A stretch of 64,000 nucleotides of DNA from positions 1,302,001 to 1,366,000 of the forward strand of contig NZ_CP009933.1 of assembly GCF_000968375.1 (NCBI RefSeq). The letters are read 5' to 3'. The notes beneath the pieces are model-generated. The model searched no databases. It saw nothing but the letters and a program-made list of their open reading frames with translations, and had not been told where the DNA came from. Positions within the stretch are counted from its first letter, which is position 1; each line of letters begins with the position of its first letter. The translations under genes and the position numbers were made by a program. Below, in pieces: positions 26,827-36,077 of this stretch. Source of the DNA: Clostridium scatologenes. Its GTDB lineage: Bacteria; Bacillota; Clostridia; Clostridiales; Clostridiaceae.

Positions 26827-26955
26827 TGCACGTAATGCACTAAGAAGTAACTTTCAACTGTATGCAGACTGATATATGCTGTGAAGGAAGATGCGAACGA
26901 ATTTTAGAAGTGAGTTTTCCTTCACACCATATAATTCAGCTTGAACAATACAGTG
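26827..26955. repeat. Palindromic dispersed element B, copy 2
   Basis: The left half (26832-26885) matches 8421-8474 with a few changes: both read CTAAGAAGTAACTTTCA, then TATGCAGACTGATATATG. The right half (TTCACACCATATAATTCAGC...) is a degraded partner of the left arm, and the central loop is longer here. It ends beside the convergent gene at 26988. Confidence 0.7.
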
Positions 26956-26987
26956 TTTTAGTATAGAAAAGAGCATTAAATGTAGAT

Positions 26988-27548
26988 TTAAATTGAGTTA
27001 TTTGCTTCCAATATATCTCTGAAAGTGTATATATATTCCATGCTATTTCCATCAGCCCAAAATATAACTTTATCTTTATACATAACAACTTCTGCTCCAT
27101 CATCATAACCAAATCGGCAGTAGTTAAATTGAAATTTAAAGGAATAATAAGCAAATTCATTTTCTGATTCATTACAATTAATTATTATTGTATCAATGAA
27201 ATTACCATCATAACGCATTTTGTCTAAGTCTTCTTCCGTGTTAACGTAATAATCTTCTTTATTATCGTTATCATATATGTCCCAATTTTTAAAAGTTTTA
27301 ACTAAGGTTTTTAACATATTTTTATAAATATTATTAAAATTTTCTGAAATAAAACCAAGAGTATTTTTTACTATAGTTTCTTTTTTTTCATTAAAACCAC
27401 TTATTATTAAAGTTGGAGTTAATGTTATATTAGTAAATTTTCTATTATATTTAATAGGAAAAACAAAATTCTCTTCAAAATTAGTTAGATTGGTTAGTTT
27501 TTCTTTCCAATTTGTGTCGTTTAAATGTATTTCTTCATATTTACTCAT
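26988..27548 (-). CDS. Uncharacterised protein, 186 residues
   Basis: I do not recognise the family. It is a soluble, acidic, aromatic-rich protein with no signal peptide or membrane segment. The N-terminal part reads MSKYEEIHLNDTNWKEKLT, and the C-terminal third FNYCRFGYDDGAEVVMYKD then IFWADGNSMEYIYTFRDIL resembles the layout of small immunity-type or DUF proteins, but no motif decides this. The nearest GGAGGA lies about 15 bases before the ATG, which is long, so expression may be weak. It stands alone between repeat elements and is divergent from xth. Confidence 0.65.
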   Translation of the reverse strand: MSKYEEIHLNDTNWKEKLTNLTNFEENFVFPIKYNRKFTNITLTPTLIISGFNEKKETIVKNTLGFISENFNNIYKNMLKTLVKTFKNWDIYDNDNKEDYYVNTEEDLDKMRYDGNFIDTIIINCNESENEFAYYSFKFQFNYCRFGYDDGAEVVMYKDKVIFWADGNSMEYIYTFRDILEANNSI

Positions 27549-27838
27549 TATATATAATTTTCATCCTCCACTTACTTCAGTCTTTATTGTATGTAATTCT
27601 ACAACTGTACCTTAATTGATATTGAAATTATAACACTTTTTTTTTATATTTTCATGTAAATATAAAAATTATCAATATTTTTAATACTGTATTATTCCAT
27701 TTTCAAAGATCAATGTTCACATTTTTCCTTTTTAGCACTTATGTTGTGTTTTTCATATTGTTAATTAACTAGTTTATATGTTATTGTAATGATAAGTTTC
27801 ATAATTTATTGTAAAATATAACATTGGAGGTGTGAGTT

Positions 27839-28597
27839 TTGAAATTAATATCATGGAATGTAAATGGAATTAGAGCATGTGTCACTAAGGGCTTCTTAGA
27901 TTATTTTAAAGAGACACAAGCAGATATATTTTCTATTCAAGAATGTAAATTGCAGGAAGGTCAAATAAAATTGGATCTAGATGGATACCATCAGTATTGG
28001 AATTATGCTGAAAAAAAAGGATATTCAGGTACAGCTATATTTACAAAAAAGAAACCTTTGAGTTTTAAATATGGAATTGGTATAGATGAACATGATAAAG
28101 AGGGAAGAGTTATTACTTTAGAATTTGATGATTTTTATATGGTAACAGTCTATACACCAAATTCTAAAGAACAGTTAGCTAGGTTAGAATATAGGATGAA
28201 ATGGGAAGATGATTTTAGATGCTATCTTAAGTCTTTAGAGAAAAATAAACCTGTAATTATGTGTGGAGATTTAAATGTAGCTCATAAGGAAATAGATCTT
28301 AAAAATCCTAAAACAAATAGAAAAAATGCTGGATTTACAGATGAAGAAAGAGAAAAGTTTACTGAACTTTTAAAAAATGGATTTATTGATACTTATAGAT
28401 ATTTTAATCCAGATAAACAAGGAGTATATTCTTGGTGGTCTTATAGATTTAATGCCAGAAAAAATAATGCTGGTTGGCGCATAGACTATTTTTGTGTTTC
28501 AGATTGTTTAAAAGAGAGGCTTATTAGTGTAGATATTCACACACAAGTTTTAGGATCAGATCATTGTCCTGTAGAACTTGTTATTTCAGATGTGTAA
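27839..28597 (+). CDS. xth: Exodeoxyribonuclease III
   Basis: AP endonuclease / 3'-5' exonuclease of base excision repair, 252 residues. KLISWNVNGIRACV, the metal ligand Glu in SIQECKLQ, GRVITLEF, CGDLNVAHKEIDLKNP, WWSYRFNARKNNAGWRIDYF and the final SDHCPVEL are the canonical exoIII/Ape1 motifs in order. The TTG start has GGAGGTG seven bases upstream. Its TAA stop coincides with the first bases of palindromic element A copy 2. Confidence 0.95.
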   Translation: MKLISWNVNGIRACVTKGFLDYFKETQADIFSIQECKLQEGQIKLDLDGYHQYWNYAEKKGYSGTAIFTKKKPLSFKYGIGIDEHDKEGRVITLEFDDFYMVTVYTPNSKEQLARLEYRMKWEDDFRCYLKSLEKNKPVIMCGDLNVAHKEIDLKNPKTNRKNAGFTDEEREKFTELLKNGFIDTYRYFNPDKQGVYSWWSYRFNARKNNAGWRIDYFCVSDCLKERLISVDIHTQVLGSDHCPVELVISDV

Positions 28598-28867
28598 TAA
28601 TATAAAAATAATGCGACGTAAAGGTGCAGTGGAAGTTTGGATTTTAACTTTCATTCCGTGATATATGATAAGGGTGTCCTCACTGCTGAATGTTTTAATT
28701 ATTCTAAAGCTTGAAGATTTGAAAAACCTAAGAACTTTGTCAAACTCGGTTCCCTCAAACAGGACTAAAGTTCTAAGGCTTTTCAAATCTTCAAGCTAAG
28801 AATAATACTAAAACAATTTAGCTAATGTGAGGACACCCTTATCATATATCACTGCATAAAAGTTAAA
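28595..28867. repeat. 273-bp palindromic element A, copy 2
   Basis: Second copy of the element at 26261. The first three bases are the TAA stop of xth, so the element abuts or has supplied the 3' end of that gene. The right outer arm is shorter than in copy 1. Lying between two convergent genes, its hairpin probably acts as their bidirectional terminator. Confidence 0.85.
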
Positions 28868-28893
28868 TAACTTTTAATGAATAGTACTATAAT

Positions 28894-30690
28894 TTATAAA
28901 ATTATTTTGTAAGGTCTCATCATTTCGTTATCTTCATGATCAAGTATATGGCAATGCCATACATAACCTGGACCTATTTCAGGATTAAAAGAATAAAAGT
29001 TTTTTCCTGGAGAAGTTAATTTAGGATCTATATCTTGTGGAGCAAAACGAACTTTTATTCTTGTAACTTCTCCTGGATTTGCTCTAACAGTATCTTTCCA
29101 ACCTTCTTCGTTAGGATCTGGATTGATGGGATTGCCTATAAGGTATGGTTTTACAGATAAACGTTTTGTAGGATGATTTAATGGAGGATTTCCATTAAGA
29201 GCAATCCAGTCATTTGTGTATTCTTCAACTTTAAAGGCTTGACGGTTATAAACTTGAAATTGTATCAAATGCAGGTGCATAGGGTGAGCATCTTGAGTAA
29301 GGTTAACAAATTGCCATTCTTCTGTTGAACCTATTCTTGGTAATTCAGAAACAGGTGCGGACCAATTTTGACCATTTAGCAAAACTTCTTTGGGACCATT
29401 TGGTCCTTGGACTTCAAATAATACTAAGATCCTTTTTTTAGAATCTACTTTTAATTTAGTAATTTTATTTAGAGTTTTAGGTAATTTATTAGGAGTTTTA
29501 GAATGAGAATTTATTATAGTAAATTGCATAATTTGTCCAGTAGTATTAGGATCTGGTGCATCTCCCATTGGGTAAGGTGCATTTGCATAATTTTGAAGAA
29601 TTATTTTGGTTTTAGAATGTTCATTGGAAAAGTCTACAAGAATTTCAGCTCTTTCACCAGGAGCTAAAATTAGTGAGCTAAGTTTTACAGCATGAGCTAA
29701 ATATCCTCCATCACTAGCAATTTGCATAAATGGCATATTGTTAGAAAATTTCAATTTATAAAATCTTGCGTTGGAGCCATTTAATAATCTAAAGCGGTAT
29801 TGACGTTTTTCTACATTTAAATTTGGCCATACGCGTCCGTTTACCATGATAGTATCTCCAAAAAATTCTGGCATCCAATATGGATGTATATCTGGGTTTA
29901 TACCTTTTGTAGGAAAATTAAAAGATCCATCTTTATTAAAAGATCTATCTTGAATTACAATTGGTATATCATATTTTTTGTTTGGTAGTATACATTCGCT
30001 ATAATCTAATTCATTTTTAGGATCTCTTACAATATAGAAACCAGCAAGCCCCATTAATACGTTGAGTCTCGTTATGCCCATAGCATGATCGTGATACCAC
30101 AGTGTAGCTGGAGGCTGTTTGTTCGGATAATTATAAACCGAAGTTATAAATGCAGAACCTACTTTTTTTTCGCCAGCAGTAAACCAGGCATCAGGGTGTC
30201 CATCAAAAACAGAACTGTTTTCACCTCCATGGATGTGAGTAACTATTGGTACAGGCATTTGTGCTTTTGGTAATCCTGGTGGAAATGGTGGAACTGACTG
30301 AGGTGATACCATTCCTAATCCATTAGGATCTGCCCAGCATAAAGTTGGATCTACTGGTAATAAATTCGGTGTTTTAATAGCATTAATCCACTGAACGTTA
30401 ATTGGAATATTGCGTTCAGCTTGAAAAGTAGGACCAGGTGAACTATAAAAATTATTGATAGTTGAACCAGATAAAGAATCTATGACATTTCCACTATATC
30501 CCCACACGATAGTTTGTGGAAATTTTTTAGGTAAAACTTGTTGGCTGAATTGTCTTATAGTAATTACATAATTATGACTTAATACTTTTCCGGTATTAGG
30601 ATCTATAATTATAGTAGGCTTATAAATAGGTGGTATTAATAATTGATTTTGAAATTTAGGAATTATATTTGAAGGAAGTAAAGTGTCCAT
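28894..30690 (-). CDS. CotA-like multicopper oxidase
   Basis: A 598-residue three-cupredoxin-domain oxidase of the CotA laccase/bilirubin oxidase type. All four copper-site motifs are present in order: THIHGGENSS, LWYHDHAMGITRLNV, HPMHLHLIQFQV and VWHCHILDHEDNEMM, the last with the type-1 Cys and axial Met. No signal peptide is seen, as for the B. subtilis spore-coat CotA, which oxidises organic substrates or metals using O2. The ATG has GAAAGGAG upstream. Such an enzyme in an otherwise anaerobe-like genome suggests a spore-coat role, for example oxygen scavenging, pigment or Mn/Cu oxidation; this is inference. Confidence 0.93.
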   Translation of the reverse strand: MDTLLPSNIIPKFQNQLLIPPIYKPTIIIDPNTGKVLSHNYVITIRQFSQQVLPKKFPQTIVWGYSGNVIDSLSGSTINNFYSSPGPTFQAERNIPINVQWINAIKTPNLLPVDPTLCWADPNGLGMVSPQSVPPFPPGLPKAQMPVPIVTHIHGGENSSVFDGHPDAWFTAGEKKVGSAFITSVYNYPNKQPPATLWYHDHAMGITRLNVLMGLAGFYIVRDPKNELDYSECILPNKKYDIPIVIQDRSFNKDGSFNFPTKGINPDIHPYWMPEFFGDTIMVNGRVWPNLNVEKRQYRFRLLNGSNARFYKLKFSNNMPFMQIASDGGYLAHAVKLSSLILAPGERAEILVDFSNEHSKTKIILQNYANAPYPMGDAPDPNTTGQIMQFTIINSHSKTPNKLPKTLNKITKLKVDSKKRILVLFEVQGPNGPKEVLLNGQNWSAPVSELPRIGSTEEWQFVNLTQDAHPMHLHLIQFQVYNRQAFKVEEYTNDWIALNGNPPLNHPTKRLSVKPYLIGNPINPDPNEEGWKDTVRANPGEVTRIKVRFAPQDIDPKLTSPGKNFYSFNPEIGPGYVWHCHILDHEDNEMMRPYKIIL

Positions 30691-30713
30691 AAAAAACTCC
30701 TTTCTTATTCATT

Positions 30714-30730
30714 GCAAGGAATTTCCTTGC
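30714..30730. promoter_or_regulatory. 17-base perfect palindrome in the oxidase 5' region
   Basis: GCAAGGAATTTCCTTGC has eight-base arms and a single central base. It lies 24 bases upstream of the multicopper oxidase ATG, where it could be an operator or a short leader hairpin. Confidence 0.45.
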
Positions 30731-30764
30731 TGTATTCTACATTAACAACATTGGTCAGAATAAT

Positions 30765-30786
30765 AATGTGATCAGTTTATCACATT
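30765..30786. promoter_or_regulatory. 22-base operator-like palindrome
   Basis: AATGTGAT, six bases, ATCACATT: perfect eight-base arms, in the divergent region between the oxidase and aat. The half-site TGTGA is Crp/Fnr- or Rex-like, but the spacing between TGTGA and TCACA is eight rather than six. Confidence 0.45.
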
Positions 30787-30933
30787 ATATCTTTAAAATA
30801 TAATATGAAGTTTTTTTATAATATGTTATAGTATTTTAGAAAAAATATGGCTCTAATATTTTTATAGTTCTAAAATTGAATAATTAAATATTAATAATCT
30901 TTATATAAAGAATTTTTTTATTACATATTAAAA

Positions 30934-30942
30934 TGTTATAAT
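30934..30942 (+). promoter_or_regulatory. Extended -10 promoter candidate for aat
   Basis: TGTTATAAT is a full extended -10 element 52 bases before the aat start, with no good -35 box. Confidence 0.4.
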
Positions 30943-30993
30943 AAAATAGTAGATAAACATGGTAAGATGTACATTTGAAAGGAGCTTTTATTT

Positions 30994-31662
30994 ATGCCAG
31001 TTTTTAAATTATCGGAGGATTTAATATTTCCAGATCCATCTCTTGCAGAAAAGGATGGACTTTTAGCTGCATATGGTGATTTGTCTCCTGAAAGATTGAT
31101 ACTTGCGTATAGTAATGGAATATTTCCATGGTTTTCAGAAGATGAACCTATACTTTGGTGGTCACCAGATCCTAGATTTGTTCTTTACCCTAAGAATATT
31201 AGAATTTCTCATTCAATGAAGAAGGTATTAAAAAGAAACATATATAAAATTTCATTTGATGCTTGTTTTAGAGATGTAATATCTAATTGTGCAGGAATTA
31301 GGAAAGAAAGTGGAACTTGGATTACAAATGATATGATAGAAGCTTATTGTAAACTTCATTATATGGGATATGCACATTCAGTAGAGGCTTGGTATGGAAA
31401 TAAATTGGTTGGTGGATTATATGGAATAATTATTGGAAAATGCTTTTTTGGTGAATCAATGTTTTCTATCATGGATAACGCATCTAAAACTGCTATGATT
31501 ACTCTTTGTAAAAAACTACAGGATGAAAACTTTGTTATAGTTGATTGCCAAGTATATAGTAAGCATCTTGAGAGTTTAGGAGCTGTTAACATTTCAAGGG
31601 AGAAATTTTTAGAAATTGTAAAAAAAGAATCAAAAAAAGTTTTTGAATCAAGTGATTTTTAA
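30994..31662 (+). CDS. aat: Leucyl/phenylalanyl-tRNA-protein transferase
   Basis: Adds Leu or Phe from aminoacyl-tRNA to proteins with N-terminal Lys/Arg, marking them for ClpAP-type degradation (N-degron pathway). The 222-residue protein contains the family blocks YSNGIFPWFSEDEPILWWSPDPR, here abbreviated by its core FPWFSEDEPILWW, then GTWITNDMIEAY, HSVEAWYGNKLVGGLYGI, GKCFFGESMFS and ASKTAMITL. The start follows AAAGGAGC. The enzyme is well known in proteobacteria and sporadic in Firmicutes. It is followed by a terminator at 31834. Confidence 0.94.
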   Translation: MPVFKLSEDLIFPDPSLAEKDGLLAAYGDLSPERLILAYSNGIFPWFSEDEPILWWSPDPRFVLYPKNIRISHSMKKVLKRNIYKISFDACFRDVISNCAGIRKESGTWITNDMIEAYCKLHYMGYAHSVEAWYGNKLVGGLYGIIIGKCFFGESMFSIMDNASKTAMITLCKKLQDENFVIVDCQVYSKHLESLGAVNISREKFLEIVKKESKKVFESSDF

Positions 31663-31833
31663 AAGAATCTATCCAAGTGTGTAAAATAGCTTATCCTCCA
31701 GTTAAGTAGATAGCCAAAATCTATGATTTTGTTGGAATCATTTAATCCTTTGATAATAGGAGAAGGGATTTCATATAAAGAAAGTTGAAGTATTAGCAAT
31801 TGGATAAAAGATGATGGCATTAGTAATGAGATA

Positions 31834-31867
31834 AAAAGGTTATGGATAGTGAAATCAATAACCTTTT
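31834..31867 (+). terminator. Terminator downstream of aat
   Basis: AAAAGGTTAT and ATAACCTTTT form a perfect ten-pair stem around a 14-base loop, and the right arm ends in T-rich sequence. Confidence 0.7.
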
Positions 31868-31995
31868 AATTTATAAATGAATGTTTGAAAGTTAAATTTA
31901 TGATTAATTAAAGTATTTTAGTTTTTAGCATAAGATATGTCTTGTGATATTATTAAACGTTTGTCTTTTGCTAATATTTATTAAAAATGTTGAAA

Positions 31996-32023
31996 TTGAC
32001 AATCATATCAACATATATACTAT
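31996..32023 (+). promoter_or_regulatory. Promoter candidate upstream of the first pepT
   Basis: TTGACA, a 16-base spacer, TACTAT. A second candidate, the extended -10 TGATATAAT at 32078-32086, lies nearer the gene. Confidence 0.45.
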
Positions 32024-32108
32024 GAATAGATTATATGATCATAATGATTTGTGTTCTAGATTATTTTTATAAAATAATGATATAATAAGACTAATCTACT
32101 TGCATAAA

Positions 32109-32123
32109 TCATACTTTAGGTGG
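32109..32123. promoter_or_regulatory. Motif TCATACTTTAGGTGG shared with the second pepT upstream region
   Basis: TCATACTTTA occurs here and at 36218, and as its reverse complement at 36177. Both pepT genes flank a LuxR-type activator, so it is a candidate binding site. Confidence 0.35.
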
Positions 32124-32163
32124 ATTGTATTTGCAAAAGTTTTGATTCTAAGGAGAGATAATA

Positions 32164-33390
32164 ATGTCTAAAGTTGTAGAAAGATTTATTAAATATGTAA
32201 AGTATGATACTAGATCTGATGAAAATTCCATAACACATCCCACTACATTAGGACAATTGCAATTAGGTAAAGAATTAGTGAGAGAACTAGAAGAGATTGG
32301 AATGGAAGATATTTGTTTGGATGAAAATGGATATATAATGGCAACTTTGCCAGCAAATATTGATAAAGATGTTCCAGTAGTAGGATTTATTGCACACATG
32401 GATACTAGTCCTCAAGTTTCGGGGACTAACGTGAAGCCTAAATTTGTAGAGAATTATAATGGAGAATACATAATATTAAATGAAGAAAAGAATATAATTC
32501 TTTCACCTAAAGATTTTCCTGAGCTTAAGAATTATATAGGTAAAACTCTAATTACATCAGATGGAACTACTTTACTTGGAGCAGATGATAAAGCAGGAAT
32601 AGCAGAGATTATTACTGCTATGGATTTTTTAATAAAAAATCCTAAGATTAAGCATGGTACTATAAGAATTGCATTTACTACAGATGAGGAAATTGGTAAA
32701 ATAGGAGAATATTTTGATATTGAAAAGTTTAAGGCTGACTTGGCATATACAGTAGATGATGAGGCTATAGGACAATTGAAATATGAAAATTTCAATGCAG
32801 CAAATGCTAAGATAACTATAAATGGAAGAAGCGTTCATACAGCAGAAGCTAAAGGAAGGATGGTAAATTCTTTGAGAATTGCATCAGAGCTTATGAATAT
32901 GTTTCCAGAAAATGAAACTCCAGAAAATACAGAAGGATTTGAAGGCTTTTATCATGTGGAAGCCATTAATGGCAATGTTGAAGAAACAAAAATTCATTGC
33001 CTAATAAGAGATTTTGAAGATAGAAAGTTTGAAGAAAGAAAAGAGTTTATTGAGAAAATTGTGCAAGATTTAAATAAGAAGTATGGAGAAGGCACAGTTG
33101 GTCTTGAAATAATTGAGCAATACAGAAATATGAAGGAAAAGATAGAGGCTGTAAAATATATTGTAGATATAGCTATTGAAGCTATGAAGGAAGTAAATAT
33201 ATTTCCAGATGTTACACCATTAAGAGGAGGAACAGATGGAGCAAGATTATCTTATATGGGGCTTCCTACTCCAAATATATCAGCAGGAGGTCATAATTTT
33301 CATAGTAAGTACGAATACATTTCAACTTATGCCATGGAAAAGGCTGTAGAGGTAATATTGAAAATAATAGAGTTATTTGCAGAAATGTAA
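32164..33390 (+). CDS. PepT-family peptidase paralog with altered active-site region
   Basis: A 408-residue M20B peptidase, co-linear with the canonical PepT at 36503 without gaps. The metal ligands are kept: His78 and catalytic Asp80 (AHMDTSP), Asp141 (LGADDKAG), Glu175/Glu176 (DEE), Asp198 and the C-terminal His in GGHNFH. However, several positions constant in PepT are changed: Pro173 to Thr, the VGRGADHF segment to IGKIGEYF, Gly199-Gly200 to Asp-Glu, and Pro226-Gly227 after His225 to Thr-Ala. Activity may therefore be lost or specificity changed. The start has AAGGAG upstream. The LuxR-type regulator follows after 32 bases. Confidence 0.85.
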   Translation: MSKVVERFIKYVKYDTRSDENSITHPTTLGQLQLGKELVRELEEIGMEDICLDENGYIMATLPANIDKDVPVVGFIAHMDTSPQVSGTNVKPKFVENYNGEYIILNEEKNIILSPKDFPELKNYIGKTLITSDGTTLLGADDKAGIAEIITAMDFLIKNPKIKHGTIRIAFTTDEEIGKIGEYFDIEKFKADLAYTVDDEAIGQLKYENFNAANAKITINGRSVHTAEAKGRMVNSLRIASELMNMFPENETPENTEGFEGFYHVEAINGNVEETKIHCLIRDFEDRKFEERKEFIEKIVQDLNKKYGEGTVGLEIIEQYRNMKEKIEAVKYIVDIAIEAMKEVNIFPDVTPLRGGTDGARLSYMGLPTPNISAGGHNFHSKYEYISTYAMEKAVEVILKIIELFAEM

Positions 33391-33422
33391 AAATTAACTG
33401 AATTATTTAGGAGTTGTGAAAA

Positions 33423-36071
33423 ATGATATTAAATTATAAACACAATAAAACTAAATTTGTAATTCCAAAAAAGAAATGCAAAATTATTCTTAGAGAAAAA
33501 GTTTTAAAAAAGTTAGATGAAGCTTTAAATACTAAACTTACAATTATATCTGCTCCAGCAGGCAGTGGGAAAACTACGTCTGTTATTTCATGGATATATT
33601 CAAGAGAGTTAGAGAATAATATAATATGGGTTTCTTTGGATGAAAGAGATGATAAATTAGATGTTTTTTGGAGTTCATTTATTACAGCCATTGAAAAATT
33701 TAAGGATTCTAAAGATGAAAAAAATAATTTTAATGATAATCAGGAAATTCCTATTGAATCAATAGTAGATGTGGTCTTAAATAGTATTTCAACTATAAAT
33801 GATACTTTAATATTCTTAATAGATGATTTTCATTTTATAGAAAATAAGGATATACTAATGGAAATTAAGCATTTTATTGATGGAATTTTTGATAATGTCC
33901 ATATCATAATAACAAGTAGATCAAAAACTAATATAAATGTTTCTAAATTAAGGTTGGATGGTGAAGTAACTGAGATAGATATGAGAGATTTAAATTTTTC
34001 ACTTAAGGAAACCTCAGAATTTCTTAATGAAAATATGGAAATTAGAATATCTAAAGAAAGTATAAGAAGGTTAAATGAAGTTACAGAAGGCTGGATAGCT
34101 GGAATCCAGATTGCCGCATTATCCATGAATGGAAGAAAAGATATAAGTGAAATAGAGGAAAAGTTTAGTGGTAATAATGAATATATTCAAGATTATTTTG
34201 GCGAAGAAATTTTTAATGATAAATCCGAAGAAATTAAAGAATTTTTATTAAAAACTTGTATTTTGGATGAGTTAAATGCAGATTTATGTAATGCTGTAAT
34301 TTGTAAAAAAAATAGCCAACAAATTTTAGAAGAATTATGTGAAATGAACTTGTTTATTAACAAATTGGATTATGACGGAAAATCTTTTAGATATCACAAG
34401 CTTTTTAAAGAATTTTTAATGAGTAAGTTAAATGGCATAAATAGAGAAGAAGTTTCTGAAGTTAGTAACAGAGCAGCTAATTGGTATGAAAAAAGTGGAT
34501 GTGTAAACAGTGCTGTTAACCAATATATATATGTGGAAAATTATGAACAAGCAATAAAATTAATTGAAGAAAAAAGTGTTAAAAAAATTTTTACTAATGA
34601 GCATTTTTATGTACTAGGTTGGTTAAAAAGTATGCCTCAGGATATTATTATAAAAAATCCTAGGTTTTGTATAGTCTATATGAGTACATATATATATGAT
34701 GATATAAATTATTGTAAGTACTTGGAGTTTACTGAAAAAGCGCTGGAAAATTGTGAAAATGAAAATTATAAAAAAGAATGTACTGGTGTACTATCTATTA
34801 TAAAAGGGGATAAAACTTTTATAAAATCAGAATATGAAAAAAGTATAAAGAATTATGAAGATGCTCTTTCATATTTGAAGAATGATATATTTTGGTATAC
34901 AATAATAAATTTGAAATTAGGTATAATAAATTTTTATTTAAAAAAATTTGATTTAGAAAAAAAATACTTTCATGAAGCTCTAATTTTAAGTCAGTCGTAT
35001 GGTGAGGATATTTTATATTTATCTGCTAGTAGAATTATTATCTTTGTAAAATTACTTACAGGAGAATTAATACAATGTGAAAATATGTGCAATACTTGCC
35101 TTGGCAGCAATATAAATGAAGAGTTAAAAAAATCTTCACATATAGCAGTTTTTTATATAGCATTAGCATTAATTTATTATGAAAAAAATGATGTTAATAA
35201 AGCTGAAGAATATGTGTTAAAAGGATTAAAGTTTGTAGAAGAAGAATGGGATAGTTATACAGCTTTTTTAGGATATTACGTTTATTCAGGGATCGTTTTG
35301 GAGAAGAATCCAAGGAATGAAAGAAATGAATTAAATAAGATTCATGAAAAAATAGAAGAGTTATCACAAAAATATGATGATTATAGGCTTTTGGATAAAT
35401 ATTATTTTCATAAATTAAAAGATAATTTTAAGGTATTAAAAATGAGAAGACTTATAGAATGTGGAGAAATTAATTCAGTAGAAAAATATATTACAAAGCG
35501 GGACTTTAAAATTCAAGAGGAACTTATTATTTTTTCAAGAATATTAATTTATAAAGAAAAAAGTGATGATGCGTTGATGCTGTTAAATAAAATTTTAACT
35601 TCACAAAAGGACAATAAATATTTAATTATAAGGGCTTATATTATGAGAGCAGAAATTTTTTCTCAAAATGATCAATACGAAAATGCAACTAGAGATTTAA
35701 GAGAAGCTCTAATCATTGGATTTGAAAATGGATTTATTAGAATATTTCTATTAAAACAAGTTAAAGCAAATAAAATTTTATTAAAGACTATTAAATCTAT
35801 GAAATTTAATAAAGATTATTATAAAATGGGAGAATATTTAAACAAAATATTAAGTTTATATTCAACTGAAGAAAACAATGAAATAATAAGTAAAAGAGAA
35901 AAAGAAGTATTAATGCTTATAGAAAGTGGAGCAAAAAATTCAGAAATTGCTAAAGCTTTGTTTATTACAGAAAGCACTACAAAAAGTCATATATTAAACA
36001 TATTCAGTAAATTAGGGGTACGTAATAGGGTTCAAGCTGTAGCAAAGGCAAAAGAAATAGGAATTATTTAA
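33423..36071 (+). CDS. MalT-type LuxR-family regulator (LAL)
   Basis: A large 882-residue ATP-dependent transcription regulator. Walker A is SAPAGSGKTT at 43-52 and Walker B TLIFLIDDFHF near 135-145. A helical repeat region of TPR type runs from about 380 to 800. The C-terminal LuxR helix-turn-helix (about 818-880) reads SKREKEVLMLIESGAKNSE and continues IAKALFITESTTKSHI. It lies between two pepT genes, in a probable unit with the first, and a hairpin terminator follows. By family, an inducer binds the repeat domain and ATP controls oligomerisation. Control of the flanking peptidases and transporter is inferred from position. Confidence 0.92.
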   Translation: MILNYKHNKTKFVIPKKKCKIILREKVLKKLDEALNTKLTIISAPAGSGKTTSVISWIYSRELENNIIWVSLDERDDKLDVFWSSFITAIEKFKDSKDEKNNFNDNQEIPIESIVDVVLNSISTINDTLIFLIDDFHFIENKDILMEIKHFIDGIFDNVHIIITSRSKTNINVSKLRLDGEVTEIDMRDLNFSLKETSEFLNENMEIRISKESIRRLNEVTEGWIAGIQIAALSMNGRKDISEIEEKFSGNNEYIQDYFGEEIFNDKSEEIKEFLLKTCILDELNADLCNAVICKKNSQQILEELCEMNLFINKLDYDGKSFRYHKLFKEFLMSKLNGINREEVSEVSNRAANWYEKSGCVNSAVNQYIYVENYEQAIKLIEEKSVKKIFTNEHFYVLGWLKSMPQDIIIKNPRFCIVYMSTYIYDDINYCKYLEFTEKALENCENENYKKECTGVLSIIKGDKTFIKSEYEKSIKNYEDALSYLKNDIFWYTIINLKLGIINFYLKKFDLEKKYFHEALILSQSYGEDILYLSASRIIIFVKLLTGELIQCENMCNTCLGSNINEELKKSSHIAVFYIALALIYYEKNDVNKAEEYVLKGLKFVEEEWDSYTAFLGYYVYSGIVLEKNPRNERNELNKIHEKIEELSQKYDDYRLLDKYYFHKLKDNFKVLKMRRLIECGEINSVEKYITKRDFKIQEELIIFSRILIYKEKSDDALMLLNKILTSQKDNKYLIIRAYIMRAEIFSQNDQYENATRDLREALIIGFENGFIRIFLLKQVKANKILLKTIKSMKFNKDYYKMGEYLNKILSLYSTEENNEIISKREKEVLMLIESGAKNSEIAKALFITESTTKSHILNIFSKLGVRNRVQAVAKAKEIGII

Positions 36072-36077
36072 AATGAG

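Larger units (their letters stand above)
31663..32163. other. Gap with possible gene relic, terminator and promoter
   Basis: No intact gene. A frame from 31723 to 31869 would encode about 48 residues interrupted by one TGA at 31786; the second part reads SISNWIKDDGISNEIKRLW, which looks like real protein, so this may be a decayed gene, but I cannot name it. The terminator at 31834 overlaps its end. Two promoter candidates for the first pepT follow. Confidence 0.3.

Noticed and set aside
30765..30786. TGTGA...TCACA palindrome as a Crp or Rex site
   Set aside because: Spacing between half-sites is eight bases, whereas Crp and Rex sites have six; kept only as an unnamed operator candidate.
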